Shown here piece by piece: positions 23,066 through 26,988 of a stretch of 26,988 nt of DNA. Positions within the stretch are counted from its first letter, which is position 1, and every line of letters begins with the position of its first letter. The position numbers and the translations under genes were made by a program. Under the pieces are notes generated by a model. That model made no database searches, was not told the DNA's origin, and was given only the letters and a program-made list of their open reading frames with translations. The DNA lies in the NCBI GenBank assembly GCA_964645825.1, contig CAZXZY010000008.1:1-26988 (forward strand), in the 5' to 3' direction. Origin of the DNA: JABIAL01 sp964645825. Its GTDB lineage: Bacteria > Patescibacteriota > Patescibacteriia > UBA1558 > GWA2-36-10.

Positions 23066-25498
23066 TTACTTGCGATGAATGGCCTTAAATTTTTTGCTTA
23101 AAATAGAGACAATTTCTTTGACTAGCAGGTCTGCATCCTCTGATTCCAGTGTCTTTTCTGGGCTACGTAAGGTAATATGAAAAGCCAAAGATTTCTTACC
23201 AGCCGGCACACCTTTACCAGTAAAAATATCAAAAGGATCAACAGCTACAATCAAAGAAGAAACCTTATAAATTTCTACCTCTAAATCAACCCATTGAATA
23301 TCTTTATCGACCAATAAAGCTATATCACGATCGATGCTTGGAAATTTAGAAATTGCTTGGTAAAATTGATTTTGATTTATATATTTTACTAGCTGAGAAA
23401 AATTAAATTCCCACCAAGTAGCTTGAGTTTGCTTTGCTCCACTATCTAATAAATTTGATTTTAAAATTCCACAATGACCTAAAACCACATCTTGATGCTT
23501 GATCTGGTAAGCTAAATTACTATGCGCTAAATCTACTGACTCCCAAGTCCAATCAATACCCCAGTGCTTTTGTAAATCTTCCACCAATCCTTTGACTTGT
23601 AAAAAGGCAATTTCGGCTGGTAAATTAGCTGCTACCACACCAGCTAAATGCTTATCCTGTTTTGGTAAAAATTTCTTTTTTCCATGATCAACTGCATAAA
23701 CACTCTTTTCATGTTTATCAAATACACGATCTAGTTCAAAAATTTTGACCTGATCAAAGAAACGTAGATTATCCTCTGCCCTGGCAAATAAATTTGTCAA
23801 CAAAGAAGTATTTAGATACTGTAGCTCTGGACTGAAACTATTAGAAACTTTAATATGATTTTTTATCTCCAAACCTAATTTTTCTGTCCAGGCTAAATTC
23901 GCAAAAGGATAATTGTACACTTCTACGTGGCTCTGAGCGCAACTCAACCAATAACGAATATCTTTGACAGCTCGTAGCGCTACGTCAATAGTTGGCTCTT
24001 GAATGGTAGCTCTAGGTAGGCCAGCTTGAATATTATCATAACCATAAATACGAGCTACTTCTTCCACTAAATCTTCTGGAATAGAAATATCTTTAGTAGC
24101 TCTAAATGATGGAACTTTAACATCAAAATTACCATCTTTATACTTGACGCCAAATTGTAACCTAGTCAAAATATCTTGAATTTCCTTTTGTGGAATGACA
24201 ACGCCAAAACGATCATTAATCAATTTTTCCTCTATTTTTAAATTAACTTCCGTAAATGGGTTATTATCTATATCCACTAGCTTACTAGCTATTTGAGCTT
24301 CTTTATTCAGCTCCAAAATCAACTCAGTAGCCTTTTTGATGGCATACTCTGCAATAACTGGGTCAAGAGACTTTTCGAAACGAGCAGATGATTCCGAACG
24401 TAAACCAAGAGCTGTGGAAGTACGACGAATGTTTGCCGCTTTAAAGTTCGCAGACTCTAAAATAATATCTTTGGTGTCAGAGTTTATTTCACTATTTTGA
24501 CCGCCCATGATACCGGCTAGAGCGACATATTTTTTGCCATCAGCGATCATTAAATAGTCCTCGGCTAATTTTCTTTTTTCACCATCCAAAGTTACAAACT
24601 TTTCACCTTTTTTAGCTGTTTTTATTTCTATTTGATTCTTATCGATTTGACCAGCATCAAAAGCGTGCATTGGTTGACCTAATTCATACATGACAAAATT
24701 TGTCACATCAACGATATTGTTAATTGGCCTGATGCCAACAGATTGTAAACGAGTCTGTAACCACCAAGGAGATGGTCCAACGGTAATATTTTTAATTGCC
24801 AAAGCTAAATAACGAAAACATTTATCTTTATCTTTGACATTTACTTTTAATTTTATATCTTCTTTGCCTTTTATAGCAGCTACATCATAATCTTTTAACT
24901 TAGTACGATAAATAGCAGCAATTTCTCTGGCTAATCCATATTGTCCCCATAAATCAGGACGGTGATTGATGGATTTATTATCAACATCAATAATAAAGTC
25001 GTCTAGCCCTAAAGCGGAAGCTAAATTTTCACCTACTTTTAAATTAAATTTGGATAAATCTAAAATTTCTTTTTCTGATTTAGATGCAAAAAGATTTCCC
25101 AAACCAATCTCACTAGCTGCAGCAATCATGCCAGCACTTTTTACTCCTCGAATCTTTACATCTTCAAGGGTAATCCAATCACCTTCACCATGCCAACGAA
25201 CTTTACTACCAACTTTAGCAACAGCTACTAACATGCCATTGGCAAGATTATCGCCACCACAGACAATCTGTGCTTCTTTATTACCTAAGCTAACCTGACA
25301 AACTTGCAGACGATCAGCTTGCGGATGTTTGGTTATTTCTTTAATTTTACCAACCACAATATTCTCCAAGCTAGCAGCCTGATCGATAACCTCCTCTACT
25401 TCAACGGTAGACATGGTTAAATCATGGGCCAATTGCTGTGGCGTAATGTCTTTTGGTAATTTTACCCAATCTTTTATCCAATTAACTGATAAATACAT
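23066..25498 (-). CDS. pheT: Phenylalanyl-tRNA synthetase beta subunit
   Basis: The 810-residue beta chain of the PheRS heterotetramer shows all expected modules in order. An N-terminal tRNA-binding OB fold (about 40-150; HPQADRLQVCQVSLG) comes first. The B3/B4 editing domain spans about 205-390 (IRRTSTALGLRSESSARFEKSL at its end). The B5 domain (about 400-475) and the synthetase core (DISIPEDLVEEVARIYGYDNI onward) follow. The C-terminal FDX-ACB anticodon-binding domain runs to the end (about 715-808; FPSIDRDIALLVDKDI). It begins 14 bp after pheS and ends at a clear terminator. No Shine-Dalgarno is visible. Confidence 0.97.
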   Translation of the reverse strand: MYLSVNWIKDWVKLPKDITPQQLAHDLTMSTVEVEEVIDQAASLENIVVGKIKEITKHPQADRLQVCQVSLGNKEAQIVCGGDNLANGMLVAVAKVGSKVRWHGEGDWITLEDVKIRGVKSAGMIAAASEIGLGNLFASKSEKEILDLSKFNLKVGENLASALGLDDFIIDVDNKSINHRPDLWGQYGLAREIAAIYRTKLKDYDVAAIKGKEDIKLKVNVKDKDKCFRYLALAIKNITVGPSPWWLQTRLQSVGIRPINNIVDVTNFVMYELGQPMHAFDAGQIDKNQIEIKTAKKGEKFVTLDGEKRKLAEDYLMIADGKKYVALAGIMGGQNSEINSDTKDIILESANFKAANIRRTSTALGLRSESSARFEKSLDPVIAEYAIKKATELILELNKEAQIASKLVDIDNNPFTEVNLKIEEKLINDRFGVVIPQKEIQDILTRLQFGVKYKDGNFDVKVPSFRATKDISIPEDLVEEVARIYGYDNIQAGLPRATIQEPTIDVALRAVKDIRYWLSCAQSHVEVYNYPFANLAWTEKLGLEIKNHIKVSNSFSPELQYLNTSLLTNLFARAEDNLRFFDQVKIFELDRVFDKHEKSVYAVDHGKKKFLPKQDKHLAGVVAANLPAEIAFLQVKGLVEDLQKHWGIDWTWESVDLAHSNLAYQIKHQDVVLGHCGILKSNLLDSGAKQTQATWWEFNFSQLVKYINQNQFYQAISKFPSIDRDIALLVDKDIQWVDLEVEIYKVSSLIVAVDPFDIFTGKGVPAGKKSLAFHITLRSPEKTLESEDADLLVKEIVSILSKKFKAIHRK

Positions 25499-25512
25499 AA
25501 AATTAATTTAGC

Positions 25513-26520
25513 TTAAAACTGTTTAAGGAATCTAAGATCTCCAGACTGTAACAAACGAATATCATCGATGCGATATTTCATCATTGTCATGCGAGTAAGG
25601 CCTAGGCCAAAGGCAAAGCCCGAATATTCTTTGGAATCAACTCCAGCTGCCTCTAAAACTTTTGGATGCACCATGCCACAGGGCATTAGCTCCAACCAAC
25701 CTGATTGTTTGCAAACTGAGCAGCCCTCTCCCTCACAAACTAAGCACTTGATGTCCATTTCAAAACCTGGCTCCACAAAAGGAAAAAAACCTGGACGCAA
25801 ACGCACATCAACGTCAGTCTTAAAAACTGCTGATAATAAAGTTTTCATAGTGGCAATTAAATTACCGATGTTTATATCTTTATCTACCATTAAGCCTTCT
25901 AGTTGATAAAAAGTGTGATCGTGCGAAGCGTCAGTTGATTCATAACGGAAAACTCTACCTGGAAATATCCCTCTAAAAGGAGCGCCGTGTTTTTCTAACA
26001 TTCTAACTTGTAAATTAGAAGTGTGAGTGCGTAACAAATTCTTTCCTTCCACCCAAAAAGTATCCTGTGTGTCACGAGCTGGATGATCTTCCGGAATATT
26101 GAGAGCGGTAAAATTATAATAATCTGATTCTAATTGTGGACCATCATAAATATTAAAACCCATCTTAGAAAAAGCGTCTTCAATTTCATATTGAACAATA
26201 GTGGAAGGATGTATGTGGCCTTGTTCTTTTTTATCCCCTGGTAAGGTAGGATCAAAATCTAAATCATCAGAATCTTGTCCTTGCCAAACTCTTTCGGCTT
26301 TATTAAAAATAATAGTTAATTCTTTTTTAACTTCGTTGGCTAATTGACCAACGCGAGGTTTTTCAGATACAGATAAATCTTTTAAACCTTTCAAAATAAT
26401 TGCCAGCTCACCTTTGCGGCCTAGATATTTGGTTTTAAGATCAGCTAAAAACTTACTATCCTTTACCTCTTCTAATTCTTTTGCAACTTTGTTTGCTAAA
26501 TTTTTTAAATTCTTTTCCAT
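25513..26520 (-). CDS. pheS: Phenylalanyl-tRNA synthetase alpha subunit
   Basis: The 335-residue catalytic subunit couples phenylalanine to tRNA-Phe. An N-terminal coiled-coil (about 1-90) precedes the class II core. Visible landmarks are the HPSTIVQYEIEDAFSKMGF segment, motif 2 (FPGRVFRYESTDASHDHTFYQLEG) and motif 3 (FAFGLGLTRMTMMKYRIDDIR). A CLVCEGEGCSVCK segment carries four cysteines and may bind a metal, as in many PheS proteins. It lies 8 bp after a small membrane-protein gene and directly before pheT. Confidence 0.97.
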   Translation of the reverse strand: MEKNLKNLANKVAKELEEVKDSKFLADLKTKYLGRKGELAIILKGLKDLSVSEKPRVGQLANEVKKELTIIFNKAERVWQGQDSDDLDFDPTLPGDKKEQGHIHPSTIVQYEIEDAFSKMGFNIYDGPQLESDYYNFTALNIPEDHPARDTQDTFWVEGKNLLRTHTSNLQVRMLEKHGAPFRGIFPGRVFRYESTDASHDHTFYQLEGLMVDKDINIGNLIATMKTLLSAVFKTDVDVRLRPGFFPFVEPGFEMDIKCLVCEGEGCSVCKQSGWLELMPCGMVHPKVLEAAGVDSKEYSGFAFGLGLTRMTMMKYRIDDIRLLQSGDLRFLKQF

Positions 26521-26528
26521 ACGTTTGG

Positions 26529-26918
26529 TTAATTTTTATTGTCTCGGCGAAAAACCAAGATTAAAAATTCTAATAAAGTAGCTACTATAATTAATAACAA
26601 TATATTCCACCAAGTCAATAAGCGCGATGACTGTAATAATAATGCGATAATCAGAGTAATTGAGATAATAGTAGATTGACGAAAGGCTTCAGCGGCTGAT
26701 TTATAGGATAATTCTTTTTTACGTCGCCATACTTTGCGCCACCAAAAACCCAAAATAGCCAATGTACCTAAAATACTTAAAAACAGGCTAAAATAAAAAA
26801 ATATAAGTACCACTGTATTGGCCTGCACAGGATCAAAATTACTGACTACCAAAAGAAAACTAAGCCAAGCAACAATAGTGGCTCCTAACATTGCAAAATT
26901 GTATGTTTTTATCTGCAT
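26529..26918 (-). CDS. Small four-helix membrane protein of unknown function
   Basis: With the ATG at 26918 the product has 129 residues and four likely membrane helices (about 8-26, 35-60, 82-100 and 103-123). A basic cytoplasmic loop (RKVWRRKKELSYKSA) lies between helices 2 and 3. The frame is open to an ATG at 26954, but the -10 and -35 boxes of a good promoter lie within or next to that extension, so the shorter form is preferred. I do not recognise a named family. It starts the transcript that includes pheS and pheT. The predicted transcript start is only a few bases before the ATG, so translation may be leaderless. Confidence 0.8.
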   Translation of the reverse strand: MQIKTYNFAMLGATIVAWLSFLLVVSNFDPVQANTVVLIFFYFSLFLSILGTLAILGFWWRKVWRRKKELSYKSAAEAFRQSTIISITLIIALLLQSSRLLTWWNILLLIIVATLLEFLILVFRRDNKN

Positions 26919-26925
26919 TGCTTTA

Positions 26926-26954
26926 AATATACTAAAAATAGCCCAAAAAATCAA
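26926..26954 (-). promoter_or_regulatory. Promoter of the membrane protein-pheS-pheT unit
   Basis: TTGATT (26949-26954) and TATATT (26926-26931) are 17 bp apart. The -35 region continues upstream as GGGATTGA, as at the rpsU and lytR promoters. Confidence 0.75.
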
Positions 26955-26988
26955 TCCCTTCCTTCTTTAAAATCAATCTAATTTACCT

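Overview
The window is about 27 kb of AT-rich, gene-dense bacterial chromosome. Short intergenic gaps, small housekeeping proteins and very large modular secreted proteins with a VirB2/T4SS-pilin-like N-terminus together suggest a Patescibacteria (Candidate Phyla Radiation) genome, possibly an ABY1/Falkowbacteria-like lineage that keeps ribosomal protein L1. The phylum is an inference from gene content and protein style; the finer placement is weak. All stop codons checked are TAA, and nothing points to a recoded UGA.

Layout. (1) 1-9567, minus strand: two tandem paralogous surface proteins. Each has a signal peptide, two membrane helices of the VirB2/T4SS-pilin type and an extracellular region of Ig-like modules. 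The second is a giant of more than 2640 codons that runs off the left edge and has TIG, Big_5, fibronectin III and cysteine-rich repeat modules. (2) 9594-12487, minus: yqeY, rpsU (bS21), hisS and lepB. (3) 12687-15620, plus: an LCP (LytR-CpsA-Psr) cell-envelope protein and the ribosome-assembly GTPase der. (4) 15668-16216, minus: an unrecognised 182-residue protein with its own promoter, Shine-Dalgarno site and terminator. (5) 16305-16859, plus: pth. (6) 16860-17232: the only long gene-free stretch, with two minus-strand terminators and a candidate structured RNA. (7) 17233-18741, minus: pepA. (8) 18849-20757, minus: the secE-nusG-rplK-rplA operon. (9) 20881-22950, minus: gyrB. (10) 23066-26918, minus: a small membrane protein, pheS and pheT.

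Expression signals are readable. Six clear sigma70-type promoters and a weaker one all have 17-bp spacers. Several intrinsic terminators have stems that use G-U pairs only on the minus strand, which fixes their orientation. At four loci (rpsU, lytR, secE, gyrB) the -35 box is fused to the 3' arm of a hairpin. Almost no gene has a Shine-Dalgarno sequence. Of 19 genes only rpsU and the unknown 182-residue gene have a canonical one, which resembles the bS21-dependent translational control known from Flavobacterium. I regard this contrast, the candidate RNA at 17043-17192 and the giant surface proteins as the points most worth following.
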